Assembly (NCBI GenBank): GCA_015066095.1
Contig: SVPC01000013.1
Location: 1 to 46,915 of the forward strand
Source: Oscillospiraceae bacterium
Lineage (GTDB): Bacteria; Bacillota; Clostridia; Oscillospirales; Acutalibacteraceae
Reading direction: 5' to 3'
Length of the DNA: 46,915 nt
Made by a program: the position numbers and the translations under genes. How positions within the stretch are numbered: the stretch's first letter is position 1; each line of letters starts with the position of its first letter. Shown in pieces: positions 32,375 to 40,229 of this stretch. The notes beneath the pieces are model-generated. The model was not told the origin of the DNA and made no database searches. It saw only the letters and a program-made list of their open reading frames with translations.

Positions 32375-32405
32375 AAGGCAGACTGCTATAAAAACAGCCT
32401 GCCTT
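32375..32405 (-). terminator. rpsO-pnp intercistronic hairpin (weak terminator or processing site)
   Basis: Stem AAGGCAG-CTG / CAG-CTGCCTT with one mismatch and a 9-nt loop just past the rpsO stop. The minus-strand tail (TTGAAAACTATTT) is poor, so read-through into pnp is likely. Confidence 0.5.
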
Positions 32406-32417
32406 TTTGAGCGTAAA

Positions 32418-32681
32418 TTACTTACGAAGACCGAGTCTCTTAACGATAGAACGGTATCTTTCAATGTCGTTCTTCATAAGGTAAGCGAGAAGGTTTCTTC
32501 TGTGACCTACCATTTTGAGAAGACCGCGGTAAGAATGCTTATCCTTAGGATGTGTCTTAAGGTGAGCATTAAGTTCATTGATTCTTGTAGTAAGAAGAGC
32601 AATTTGAACTTCAGGTGAACCGGTGTCGCCTTCGTGGGTGGCATATTCAGCCATAACCTGATTCTTAACGTCTTTAGTCAT
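32418..32681 (-). CDS. rpsO: Ribosomal protein S15
   Basis: 87 residues, standard length. Typical body [20 protein letters not shown], then [20 protein letters not shown]. Primary binder of the 16S central domain. An in-frame GTG three codons upstream lies right after the ribosome binding site AAAGGAG, so the ATG at 32681 is used. It has its own promoter and a folded leader. Confidence 0.97.
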   Translation of the reverse strand: MTKDVKNQVMAEYATHEGDTGSPEVQIALLTTRINELNAHLKTHPKDKHSYRGLLKMVGHRRNLLAYLMKNDIERYRSIVKRLGLRK

Positions 32682-32725
32682 CACTTTCACTCCTTTTAAA
32701 AATTTACCCTGCGTAAACCAAGCGA

Positions 32726-32761
32726 TAGGTCAAAGTGAGTCCCTTTAAGGGCGGACACCTA
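32726..32761 (-). promoter_or_regulatory. Candidate S15 autoregulatory leader
   Basis: In the ~100-nt rpsO leader (minus strand), TAGGT (32757-32761) pairs with ACCTA (32726-32730), enclosing GTCC...GGAC and CCC/GGG helices with unpaired CACTTT. Compact multi-helix leaders that mimic the S15 site in 16S rRNA control rpsO in several bacteria; this is a fold-based guess. Confidence 0.35.
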
Positions 32762-32786
32762 AAGCATAGTATACGTAAGCCAAAAC

Positions 32787-32815
32787 ATTATAACACAATA
32801 GTTTTAAAAAGTAAA
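32787..32815 (-). promoter_or_regulatory. Sigma-A promoter of rpsO-pnp
   Basis: Minus strand TTTACT (32810-32815), 17 bp, TATAAT (32787-32792); start near 32780. Confidence 0.65.
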
Positions 32816-32876
32816 GAGTTTTTTTGAAAATATAAAAAACGCGGCTTTCAAAATGAAAACCGCGTTAGAAAATGGG

Positions 32877-33899
32877 TTATCTCTGTACTCGACCGGAACC
32901 GTCACCGCCTGCAAGTTTTTCAACTTCCGAAACGGTAACACGATTGTAGTCGGCTTCAATAGAGTGCTTGAGAGCTGAAGCTGCAACTGCAAATTCAATA
33001 GCGTCTTTACTCGATTTGCCCGAAAGGAGCGCATAGATAAGACCGCCACCGAAACTGTCGCCGCCGCCTACGCGGTCAACAATGTGGAGATGATAAGATT
33101 TTGAGAAGTGATAATCTTCACCATCATAAAGCATACCTGCCCAGTCGTTATCACTGGCAGAGATAGAAGAACGAAGAGTGATAGCAACCTTTTCAAAACC
33201 AAACTTATCAGCCAATTGTTTAGCAACGCTCTTGTAACCGTCATGGTTAAGTTTGCCGCCGTAGATGTCGGTGTCTTCTGCTTCAATACCGAAAACATCC
33301 TTAGCATCTTCTTCGTTAGAAATGCAAACGTCAACATACTTGCAAAGTTCGGTCATAGCAGCTCTTGCTTCTTCACGTGACCAGAGTTTACTACGATAGT
33401 TTAAGTCACAAGAAATTTTAACGCCTTTTTCGTGTGCTTTAATACAAGCTTCTTTACAAATTTCAACAACATTGGGGCCTAAAGCGGGGGTAATACCTGT
33501 AAAGTGGAACCAGTCTGCACCTTCGAAGATAGCATCCCAATCAAAGTCAGCAGCAGTTGCTTCTTGGATAGAAGAATGTTTACGGTCGTAAATACAAACC
33601 GAGCCACGTTGTGAAGCGCCTTTTTCCATATAATATACGCCTATACGATCGCCACCGCGAACAATTTTGGTGGTATCAACGCCGAAACAACGAAGACTGT
33701 TAATTGCAGCCTGACCGATAGCGTGATCGGGCAACTTGGTTACATACGCGCTGTCCATACCGTAGTTTGCAAGGCTTACTGCAACATTGGCTTCACCGCC
33801 GCCAAAGGTTGCCTGAAACTGGTCGTTTTGTAAAAAACGATAATAACCGTTGGGAGAGAGTCTTAACATGATTTCTCCAAAACTAACTATTCTTGCCAT
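32877..33899 (-). CDS. kdgK: PfkB-family sugar kinase, probably 2-keto-3-deoxygluconate kinase
   Basis: 340 residues. Ribokinase fold: substrate loop GGGEANVAVSLANYG near the N-terminus and the ATP/catalytic motif DRVGGGDSFGGG (catalytic Asp about residue 281). Phosphorylates KDG to KDPG, the substrate of the aldolase encoded immediately upstream, which supports the choice among PfkB kinases. The start is the ATG at 33899, after GGAGGAAAAATAAT formed by the end of eda; an earlier in-frame start would overlap eda. Confidence 0.88.
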   Translation of the reverse strand: MARIVSFGEIMLRLSPNGYYRFLQNDQFQATFGGGEANVAVSLANYGMDSAYVTKLPDHAIGQAAINSLRCFGVDTTKIVRGGDRIGVYYMEKGASQRGSVCIYDRKHSSIQEATAADFDWDAIFEGADWFHFTGITPALGPNVVEICKEACIKAHEKGVKISCDLNYRSKLWSREEARAAMTELCKYVDVCISNEEDAKDVFGIEAEDTDIYGGKLNHDGYKSVAKQLADKFGFEKVAITLRSSISASDNDWAGMLYDGEDYHFSKSYHLHIVDRVGGGDSFGGGLIYALLSGKSSKDAIEFAVAASALKHSIEADYNRVTVSEVEKLAGGDGSGRVQR

Positions 33900-33900
33900 A

Positions 33901-34455
33901 TTATTTTTCCTCCATTTTTTCAAGTGCTTCTTTTACAAAGAAACTGCCGCCGATAGCTTCAATTTTATCGAAAGCCAAAAATTCATCAATATTGCTTCTG
34001 TCCACACCGCCGGTGGGGATAAATTTAACCTGCGGGAAGGGAGCGGAAAGTGCCTTAAGCGCTTTAAGACCGCCGTAAACATTTGCAGGGAAGAATTTAA
34101 CGGTAGTGATACCAAGATCTAATGCCTGCATAATTTCGGTCGGGGTCACGCAACCGGGATAGTAAGGGATGTTGTTTTCGATACAAATTTTAGCAACATC
34201 TACTGAAAGACCGGGTGATACGATAAACTGTGCGCCTGCTTCTAATGCGTCACGGCATTGTGCCGCATTGATTACTGTACCTGCACCGATAGACATATCG
34301 GGGTAGTTTTTAGCGGCGTAAGCAATCGCTTCTTTGGCACAAGCGGTGCGGAATGTAATTTCAGCACAGTTTATGCCACTCTGTTTGAGCGCGGTCAAAA
34401 TTTTGTCGGTTTCTGCCAACTCCTTAATGACCACAACAGGAACAAACTTTTCCAT
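33901..34455 (-). CDS. eda: KDPG/KHG aldolase
   Basis: 184 residues. Splits KDPG into pyruvate and glyceraldehyde-3-phosphate. Catalytic pieces: CAEITFRT with E32, PGCVTPTEIMQA, and the Schiff-base lysine K120 in TTVKFFPAN, then FIPTGGV. A TTG two codons upstream is possible, but the ATG at 34455 has better spacing from AAAGGAG. First gene of an eda-kdgK pair, the lower half of hexuronate or Entner-Doudoroff-type sugar-acid use; upstream enzymes and a regulator are not here. Confidence 0.93.
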   Translation of the reverse strand: MEKFVPVVVIKELAETDKILTALKQSGINCAEITFRTACAKEAIAYAAKNYPDMSIGAGTVINAAQCRDALEAGAQFIVSPGLSVDVAKICIENNIPYYPGCVTPTEIMQALDLGITTVKFFPANVYGGLKALKALSAPFPQVKFIPTGGVDRSNIDEFLAFDKIEAIGGSFFVKEALEKMEEK

Positions 34456-34496
34456 TTTCAAAACTCCTTTTATAACAAAATGGTTTATTCAAGAGT

Positions 34497-34525
34497 ATTA
34501 TACTATTAACTAACAAAAAAAGCAA
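34497..34525 (-). promoter_or_regulatory. Sigma-A promoter of eda-kdgK
   Basis: Minus strand TTGCTT (34520-34525), 17 bp, TATAAT (34497-34502). Confidence 0.7.
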
Positions 34526-34596
34526 TTGTATTTTTGCATAAATTTTCATTTTTTGAGAATCAAAACATAAATTTTTAATTAAAATTTAAAAAATAG

Positions 34597-34625
34597 TTGT
34601 TTTAGCAAATGAAAAGTGGTACAAT
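34597..34625 (+). promoter_or_regulatory. Sigma-A promoter of the wall-polymer cluster
   Basis: TTGTTT (34597-34602), 17 bp, TACAAT (34620-34625), about 37 bp before the first start codon. Confidence 0.6.
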
Positions 34626-34661
34626 AAACTGGAATAAGTGTGTGAAAGTGCAGGTGGTAAA

Positions 34662-35771
34662 GTGAAGATAATTGCTTCTTTATTGGTTTTAGGTCTTCGA
34701 ATGGTTTATTTCTTTTTCAAATTATTCTTAAAACCCCATAAAAAAATCACTTTGCTAAGCCGCCAATCAGATACTGTAACGGTTGATTTTGAACTTTTAA
34801 ACAGCGCCTTAAAAACGCAAGGATTTGAGGGCAAGGTTAAAATTCTGTGCAAAAAAATTCCGTCAGGTCTTGTTGGCAAGGGGCTATACGCTTTTCATAT
34901 ATTATCCCAAATGTATCATATTGCCACTTCAAATGTTATTGTGGTGGACGGTTATTCCATAGCGGTGTGCATGTTAAATCACAAACCAGGGCAAAAGGTA
35001 GTTCAACTTTGGCATGCGCTTAATATAGTTAAAAAGTTTGGGCATCAGGCACTTGACAAACCGTGGGGGCATAAAAGTTCCACAGCAAAAGCGCTGTGTA
35101 TGCACCGTAATTATGATTACATAGTCGCTTGTAGTCCGCACTCAGCGCAGGTTTTGGCGAAATGTTTTGGTACGGCGGTAGAAAAAACGGTATTGTTACC
35201 GCTCCCGCGCATAGATTACATTTTAAATTCGCCTGAGAAGCGTGAGCAAATAGCAGAGAGTTATCCCGATATTTTTAAAAAACCTATATTGATATATGCA
35301 CCTACCTTCCGCGGTCAAATGGTTGACCTTAGTTGGATAGCCCAAACGATTGATTTGCAAAAGTACAATGTGGTGGTTAAACTTCATCCGTCGGACAAGT
35401 TTGGTATAGATGAGTCGGTTGATGAACGTGTAATTTGCGACAGCGCTTTTTCATCTTTTGATTGGATGAAAATTTGCAACGGTATTATTACCGACTATTC
35501 GGGTATGGGTTTTGAAGCAATGCTTTTAGAGAAAAAGGTTTACTTTTATTTATATGATTATGACGAGTATAGTAAAAATAACGGGTTAAATCTTGACTTG
35601 TTTTCTGAAAAAGTAAGTGAGGTTACTACCAAAGAGTCTGCAAAGTTAAAACAAATGTTAGAGAATGAATATGATTTTTCTTTAACAAAAGATTATGTAA
35701 ATAAATATTTAAGTGTCGGCACAAAAGATTGTGCAAAGCGATTGGCTGATTTTATAAAGAATTTAGTTTAA
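34662..35771 (+). CDS. CDP-glycerol glycerophosphotransferase-like enzyme (TagB/TagF family)
   Basis: 369 residues. An N-terminal hydrophobic segment (SLLVLGLRMVYFFFKLFL) may associate with the membrane. The catalytic domain has the family marks: QLWHALNIVKKFGHQ, FRGQMVDLSW, VVKLHPSD, and ITDYSGMGFEAMLLEKKVYFY followed by YDYDEY. It transfers glycerol-phosphate or a related group from a CDP-activated donor during teichoic-acid-type polymer synthesis. The frame is open earlier, but the GTG at 34662 follows AGGTGG with good spacing. It is the first gene of a plus-strand cluster with licD, tagG and tagH. Confidence 0.85.
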   Translation: MKIIASLLVLGLRMVYFFFKLFLKPHKKITLLSRQSDTVTVDFELLNSALKTQGFEGKVKILCKKIPSGLVGKGLYAFHILSQMYHIATSNVIVVDGYSIAVCMLNHKPGQKVVQLWHALNIVKKFGHQALDKPWGHKSSTAKALCMHRNYDYIVACSPHSAQVLAKCFGTAVEKTVLLPLPRIDYILNSPEKREQIAESYPDIFKKPILIYAPTFRGQMVDLSWIAQTIDLQKYNVVVKLHPSDKFGIDESVDERVICDSAFSSFDWMKICNGIITDYSGMGFEAMLLEKKVYFYLYDYDEYSKNNGLNLDLFSEKVSEVTTKESAKLKQMLENEYDFSLTKDYVNKYLSVGTKDCAKRLADFIKNLV

Positions 35772-35784
35772 AGGGATGTTTGTA

Positions 35785-36603
35785 ATGGACGAAAATCAAA
35801 TATTGGCCGAAATACATCAATTACAAGCGTTAGAACTTGCCATTTTAAAGGACGTTGCTAATGTTTGTAAAAAACACGATATAAAATTTTTCCTGGGCGA
35901 AGGTACGCTTTTGGGCGCAATTCGCCACAAGGGCTTTATCCCGTGGGATGACGATGTTGATTTAATAATGGAAAGAAGCGAGTATGAACGTTTTTTAAAG
36001 GTGGCGCAACAAGAACTTGGCGAAAACTATCAAGTTCAACACCCCACTACGGTGGAAAACTATTGGTCGCCGTTTATTAAAGTACGTAAACTTACGGGTG
36101 ATTTGTCTTTCCGTCAGCACCATATCGCGCATTTGACCCAAAATAATGGTCCGTATATTGACATTTTCCCGATGGAATATGTGCCCCAAAAAATGAGTTT
36201 TAAAATTAAGAAAACAGGTTTTCTTATAAGATTTTACCGCGGTATGCTTTCTTATAAATTAAATCTTCGCAAACCGCCGCATCTTTATGGCAAACTTTTA
36301 AAATTTGTTTCCAATTTTTACTCTGTAAAGCGCATTCACAAGGGATTGCAGAAAAATTTCACTTGCTTTGGTAAGGGCGAAAAAGAATATATGGCAACAT
36401 TTTCTTCTTATCATCCGCTTAATTGTCAGATTTGTAAGAGCGAAAATTATAAAGAAGCGCTTTGGTGGGATTTTGAAGATACAAAAATGCCGGTGCCTTC
36501 GGGTTATGACGAGATTTTAACCACCATTTATGGTGATTATATGACCCCTCCGCCCGAAGACAAGCGCGTTATTAAGCACCATTTTTATAGTGGAGAACAT
36601 TAA
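35785..36603 (+). CDS. LicD-family phosphotransferase
   Basis: 272 residues. LicD core (nucleotidyltransferase fold) FFLGEGTLLGAIRHKGFIPWDDDVD with the metal-binding DDD. Members attach phosphocholine or other alcohol phosphates to teichoic acids and capsular polymers. The ATG at 35785 is nine bases from AAAGGG; the ATG three codons earlier abuts it and is unlikely. The donor is not evident: no licA/licC choline genes are nearby. Confidence 0.9.
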   Translation: MDENQILAEIHQLQALELAILKDVANVCKKHDIKFFLGEGTLLGAIRHKGFIPWDDDVDLIMERSEYERFLKVAQQELGENYQVQHPTTVENYWSPFIKVRKLTGDLSFRQHHIAHLTQNNGPYIDIFPMEYVPQKMSFKIKKTGFLIRFYRGMLSYKLNLRKPPHLYGKLLKFVSNFYSVKRIHKGLQKNFTCFGKGEKEYMATFSSYHPLNCQICKSENYKEALWWDFEDTKMPVPSGYDEILTTIYGDYMTPPPEDKRVIKHHFYSGEH

Positions 36604-36617
36604 GAAAGGTTTTTCAT

Positions 36618-37406
36618 ATGGTTTTTAAAAGATTTTTTAAAGATTTATCGCGATATAGAAAATACTTGGTGTGTTCTGCAAAGGCTTCGCTTAAAAGTGA
36701 GGTTGCAGGTTCATATCTTGCTTGGCTTTGGTGGATAATCGAGCCGTTTTGCTTCATGCTTATTTACACCTTTATATCAGAGGTTGTATTTTCAAAGCCT
36801 ATGAAGTTTGCTTCTATATTTGTATTTTTAGGTCTTACCTTTTGGGACTTTTTCAATAGAAGTGTAGGTTCAAGCGCAGGACTGCTTAAATCAAACAAAA
36901 CCATTGTCACAAGAATTTATCTGCCCAAGTACCTATTATATATAAAGTTGATGTTGGTAAATGCATTTAAAATGTTAATATCACTCTTCATCTGTTTTGC
37001 TTTAATGGTATTTTACAGAGTACCTGTAAGTTGGCATTTGGTTGAAATTATACCTTGTATTTTAATGTTGTTTATTATTACATTTGGCATAGGTTGTTTC
37101 TTTATGCACTTTGGCGTGTATGTGCGAGACCTTTCAAAAATAATAAGAATAGTGCTAAGATTGGTTTTCTATATGTCGGGTGTATTTTACAACATATCGG
37201 CAAGCATCGGCGGTTTTTACGGCAAACTTCTTTTGAAAGTTAACCCCGTAGCAGTAGCAATGGACGGTTGCAGAAAAGCACTTTTATACTGTGAATCTCC
37301 TGATTGGGTTATGTTGGGGGTTTGGGCTGCTATTGGCATTTTAATTTCAATTTTAGGCATTGCATTAGTTTATAAAAATGAGAATAATTACGGTAAGATA
37401 TTATGA
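36618..37406 (+). CDS. tagG: Teichoic-acid/polysaccharide ABC exporter, permease (TagG type)
   Basis: 262 residues, six predicted membrane helices, ABC-2 type. Conserved N-terminal amphipathic part (KASLKSEVAGSYLAWLWWII EPF region) and the late YMSGVFYNISA and NPVAVAMDGCRKALLY. Pairs with the ATPase whose start overlaps its stop (ATGA). Exports the finished lipid-linked polymer across the membrane. Confidence 0.9.
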   Translation: MVFKRFFKDLSRYRKYLVCSAKASLKSEVAGSYLAWLWWIIEPFCFMLIYTFISEVVFSKPMKFASIFVFLGLTFWDFFNRSVGSSAGLLKSNKTIVTRIYLPKYLLYIKLMLVNAFKMLISLFICFALMVFYRVPVSWHLVEIIPCILMLFIITFGIGCFFMHFGVYVRDLSKIIRIVLRLVFYMSGVFYNISASIGGFYGKLLLKVNPVAVAMDGCRKALLYCESPDWVMLGVWAAIGILISILGIALVYKNENNYGKIL

Positions 37407-38137
37407 TGGAAAAAACTATTGAAGTAAAAGACTTAAAAATTGGATACAGAACGATGGAACCCGTTAGTTTCAAACGCCTTTTCAAAGGTGGCAAAAGGGT
37501 TTCTGTAGAACAAGCGGTAAAGGGCATATCCTTTGATGTCCACAAGGGTGAGATTGTTGGCCTTATCGGTCAAAACGGTAGTGGCAAATCTACCACCTTG
37601 CGTTGTCTTGCAGGCATAATTTCTCCTGACGAAGGTTCAGTTAATCTTTTTGGCAACAGTGTGTCACTTTTGGCTATCGGCGTAGGTTTTCAAAAGGAAC
37701 TTACAGGCCGAGTAAATATTATGCTTTCAGGTCTTCTTATGGGCTTTAGCGAAAAGGAAATTGAAGCCAAGATGGATTCGATTATTGAGTTTTCGGAATT
37801 AGGAAAATATATAGATAAACCTGTTAGCAGTTATTCCAGCGGTATGCATTCGCGTCTTGCTTTTGCTATAACCGCAATGCTTGACACTGAAATTTTGCTT
37901 ATAGACGAAATTTTCAGTGTAGGTGACGCGCGTTTTAAGAAAAAAAGCCGAGCTAAAATGCAAGAACTTATTATGGATAAGAACCGCACGGTTATAATGA
38001 TTTCGCATAGTTTAGATACAATGGCGTCTATGTGTGACAGAATTATATGGCTTCATCAAGGCGAAATTAAAATGATTGGCGAACCTAAAGAAGTGCTTGA
38101 AAAATATAACGAATTTATGACTAAGAGCATAAAATAA
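37403..38137 (+). CDS. tagH: Teichoic-acid/polysaccharide ABC exporter, ATPase (TagH type)
   Basis: 244 residues. Walker A GQNGSGKST at 56-64, signature YSSGM at 144-148, Walker B ILLIDE at 164-169. The PVSFKRLFKGGKRVSVEQAVKG lead-in is typical of the TagH/Wzt subgroup. It lacks the long C-terminal extension of Bacillus TagH and the O-antigen-binding domain of Wzt, so polymer selection must lie elsewhere. Translationally coupled to tagG. Confidence 0.9.
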   Translation: MMEKTIEVKDLKIGYRTMEPVSFKRLFKGGKRVSVEQAVKGISFDVHKGEIVGLIGQNGSGKSTTLRCLAGIISPDEGSVNLFGNSVSLLAIGVGFQKELTGRVNIMLSGLLMGFSEKEIEAKMDSIIEFSELGKYIDKPVSSYSSGMHSRLAFAITAMLDTEILLIDEIFSVGDARFKKKSRAKMQELIMDKNRTVIMISHSLDTMASMCDRIIWLHQGEIKMIGEPKEVLEKYNEFMTKSIK

Positions 38138-38167
38138 TATAGTTACGGCAATTTAGGGGGATTAACT

Positions 38168-39097
38168 TTGGTTTACTCAAATGTACTTGAAGCGGTTGGC
38201 AATACACCGCTCATAAAACTTTCGCGCATTGTTGATAGCGACAGCGCGGATATATTGGTTAAATATGAGGGTGTGAATATAGGCGGCTCAATTAAGACCC
38301 GTACCGCTCTTAATATGATTACCCAAGCCGAAAAAGACGGCATTATAAATAAGGATACTATTATTGTAGAGCCTACAAGCGGTAATCAGGGAATAGGTCT
38401 TTCGCTTATTGGCGCGGTTAAAGGTTATAAGGTTAGAATTATAATGCCCGACTCGGTAAGCGAAGAAAGAAGAAAACTTATAAAAGCGTACGGTGCAGAA
38501 CTTGTACTTGTGCACGACGACGGAGATATTGGTGCTTGTATTGAAGAATGTTTGCAAACCGCTCTTTCAATGCAAGAAAATGAACAAAACGTATGGGTGC
38601 CCCAACAGTTTGAGAACCCTGCAAACCCACAGGTTCATAGAAATACTACCGCGCTTGAAATTATAGAACAGGCAAACTGCAAGATAGACGGTTTTTGCTC
38701 GGGTGTGGGCACAGGCGGTACACTTACAGGTATAGGCGAAGTTTTAAAAGAACATAATCCCGATATTACAATTTGGGCAGTAGAGCCCGAAAATGCGGCA
38801 ATTCTTTCGGGCGGCAGTATCGGTACACATTTGCAAATGGGTATCGGTGACGGAATTATTCCCGAAAATTTGAATTTGGAAATTTACAGCACAACCGCAA
38901 TTGTTACCGACGAAGAAGCGATTAACACCTCCAAACGTTTAATCCGTGAAGAAGGCATTTTGTGCGGTATTTCAAGCGGTACAAATGTTGCGGCAGCACT
39001 TCGTATGGCAAAACAATTAGGCAAAGGAAAGACTGTTGTGACAGTATTGCCCGATACGGGCGAAAGGTATTTCAGCACCGAGTTGTTTGAGTTTTAA
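38168..39097 (+). CDS. cysK: Cysteine synthase (O-acetylserine sulfhydrylase)
   Basis: 309 residues, fold-type II PLP enzyme. PLP lysine K43 in GGSIKTRTALNMI, substrate loop PTSGNQGIGLS (70-78), PLP phosphate loop GVGTGGTLTG and C-terminal LPDTGERY. It makes cysteine from O-acetylserine and sulfide. The loop normally reads TSGNTG; here Thr is replaced by Gln, which could alter substrate choice. The start is TTG after GGGGG. Transcribed in the same direction as the tag genes; ppa follows 13 bp later. Confidence 0.9.
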   Translation: MVYSNVLEAVGNTPLIKLSRIVDSDSADILVKYEGVNIGGSIKTRTALNMITQAEKDGIINKDTIIVEPTSGNQGIGLSLIGAVKGYKVRIIMPDSVSEERRKLIKAYGAELVLVHDDGDIGACIEECLQTALSMQENEQNVWVPQQFENPANPQVHRNTTALEIIEQANCKIDGFCSGVGTGGTLTGIGEVLKEHNPDITIWAVEPENAAILSGGSIGTHLQMGIGDGIIPENLNLEIYSTTAIVTDEEAINTSKRLIREEGILCGISSGTNVAAALRMAKQLGKGKTVVTVLPDTGERYFSTELFEF

Positions 39098-39110
39098 AAA
39101 GGAGTTTTAT

Positions 39111-39644
39111 ATGTCTAATATTTGGCACGATATTTCACCAAAAAGAATAACCCCCGAAGAATTTGTGTGTGTAATAGAAATTTCAAAGGGCAGTAAGAAG
39201 AAGTATGAACTGGATAAGGAAACAGGATATTTAATGCTTGACCGTATACTTTATACATCCACCCATTATCCTGCAAACTACGGTTTTATTCCGCGTACAT
39301 ACGGTGACGACAAAGACCCGCTTGATGTTCTTTTGTTGTGTGCGCAGACCCTTGAACCCATGACCCTTGTAAAAGCAAAGCCTATCGGTGTTATTTCTAT
39401 GATAGATAATGGTCAGGGTGATGAAAAAATCATAGCAGTACCATCAAATGACCCTACTTATAATCATTATACAGATATTTCGCAGTTGCCAACACATATC
39501 TTTGATGAAATGAGCCACTTCTTTACGGTTTATAAGAATTTGGAAAACAAGCAAACTGCCGTTAACGAAGTAATGGGCAGAGAAAAAGCGATAGAAATCA
39601 TACAAAAAGCTATTGCTGATTATATAGAAGAATTTTGCAGATAA
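39111..39644 (+). CDS. ppa: Inorganic pyrophosphatase (family I)
   Basis: 177 residues. Soluble PPase: YELDKETGYLMLDR, NYGFIPRTYGDDKDPLDVL with the metal-binding aspartates, then later metal/substrate residues. Hydrolyses pyrophosphate from biosynthesis. The frame opens eight codons earlier inside cysK, but the ATG at 39111 has AAGGAG upstream. Last gene before a strong terminator. Confidence 0.93.
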   Translation: MSNIWHDISPKRITPEEFVCVIEISKGSKKKYELDKETGYLMLDRILYTSTHYPANYGFIPRTYGDDKDPLDVLLLCAQTLEPMTLVKAKPIGVISMIDNGQGDEKIIAVPSNDPTYNHYTDISQLPTHIFDEMSHFFTVYKNLENKQTAVNEVMGREKAIEIIQKAIADYIEEFCR

Positions 39645-39653
39645 AAAATAAAA

Positions 39654-39679
39654 CCGCCCGTTTTTTCGGGCGGATTTTT
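39654..39679 (+). terminator. Intrinsic terminator after ppa
   Basis: Stem CCGCCCG / CGGGCGG with a six-T loop, tail ATTTTTG. It ends the tag-cysK-ppa run and lies just before the convergent DUF1622 gene. Confidence 0.88.
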
Positions 39680-39688
39680 GTGCTTTTA

Positions 39689-40051
39689 TTAATCTTTGTG
39701 GGAGTTCGGTTTCGATTTTTCTTCCAATCGAATTTCCCAATGAATGATAAATGCCAACAAAGCGCGGATTATAATTACAATGCCGAGGATTGCTAATTCT
39801 TCAAGGTTGTGGATAATAACTGTTTTAATAATTTCGGCGCCCATTTTAAATTCGAGTGCGAGTGAAAGCGCTTTGCCCAGGTCAACCACAACGTGGAAAC
39901 TTTTCTTTTTAAATACGCATTTGATTAGTTTGATAAGCGCACGGCAAGAGCCGACAATGATGATAATAATGCCGATTAGTTCTAACACGCTGGCAGAAAT
40001 TTCTGCAACGGGGTAAAGAAATTCTTTAATGTACGCTGCAATTTGTCCCAT
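39689..40051 (-). CDS. DUF1622 membrane protein
   Basis: 120 residues with three hydrophobic helices (about 18-40, 68-85 and 88-106) and the DUF1622 pattern LGKALSLALEFKMGAEIIKTVI. Function unknown; such proteins are found singly in many bacteria. Ribosome binding site AAGGGCGG. It has its own promoter and sits alone between convergent ppa and the S1-domain gene. Confidence 0.85.
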   Translation of the reverse strand: MGQIAAYIKEFLYPVAEISASVLELIGIIIIIVGSCRALIKLIKCVFKKKSFHVVVDLGKALSLALEFKMGAEIIKTVIIHNLEELAILGIVIIIRALLAFIIHWEIRLEEKSKPNSHKD

Positions 40052-40099
40052 TTTTATACCGCCCTTTATTTTTTTGTAACTGGTTGCTACTACATTTAT

Positions 40100-40128
40100 A
40101 TATTATATTATTGCAAATACATTGTCAA
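40100..40128 (-). promoter_or_regulatory. Sigma-A promoter of the DUF1622 gene
   Basis: Minus strand TTGACA (40123-40128), 17 bp, TAATAT (40100-40105). Confidence 0.75.
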
Positions 40129-40180
40129 TATATTAGTGGTGGCGAGTAGTAGAGTGCCCAACTGGTAAAAAACGCAAAAA

Positions 40181-40216
40181 AGAGACTGTCTCATTTTGTT
40201 TAGTGAGACAGTCTCT
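40181..40216 (-). terminator. Intrinsic terminator of the S1-domain gene
   Basis: Perfect 13-bp stem AGAGACTGTCTCA / TGAGACAGTCTCT, 10-nt loop, minus-strand tail TTTTTTGCG. Confidence 0.88.
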
Positions 40217-40229
40217 TTAATATTATATA

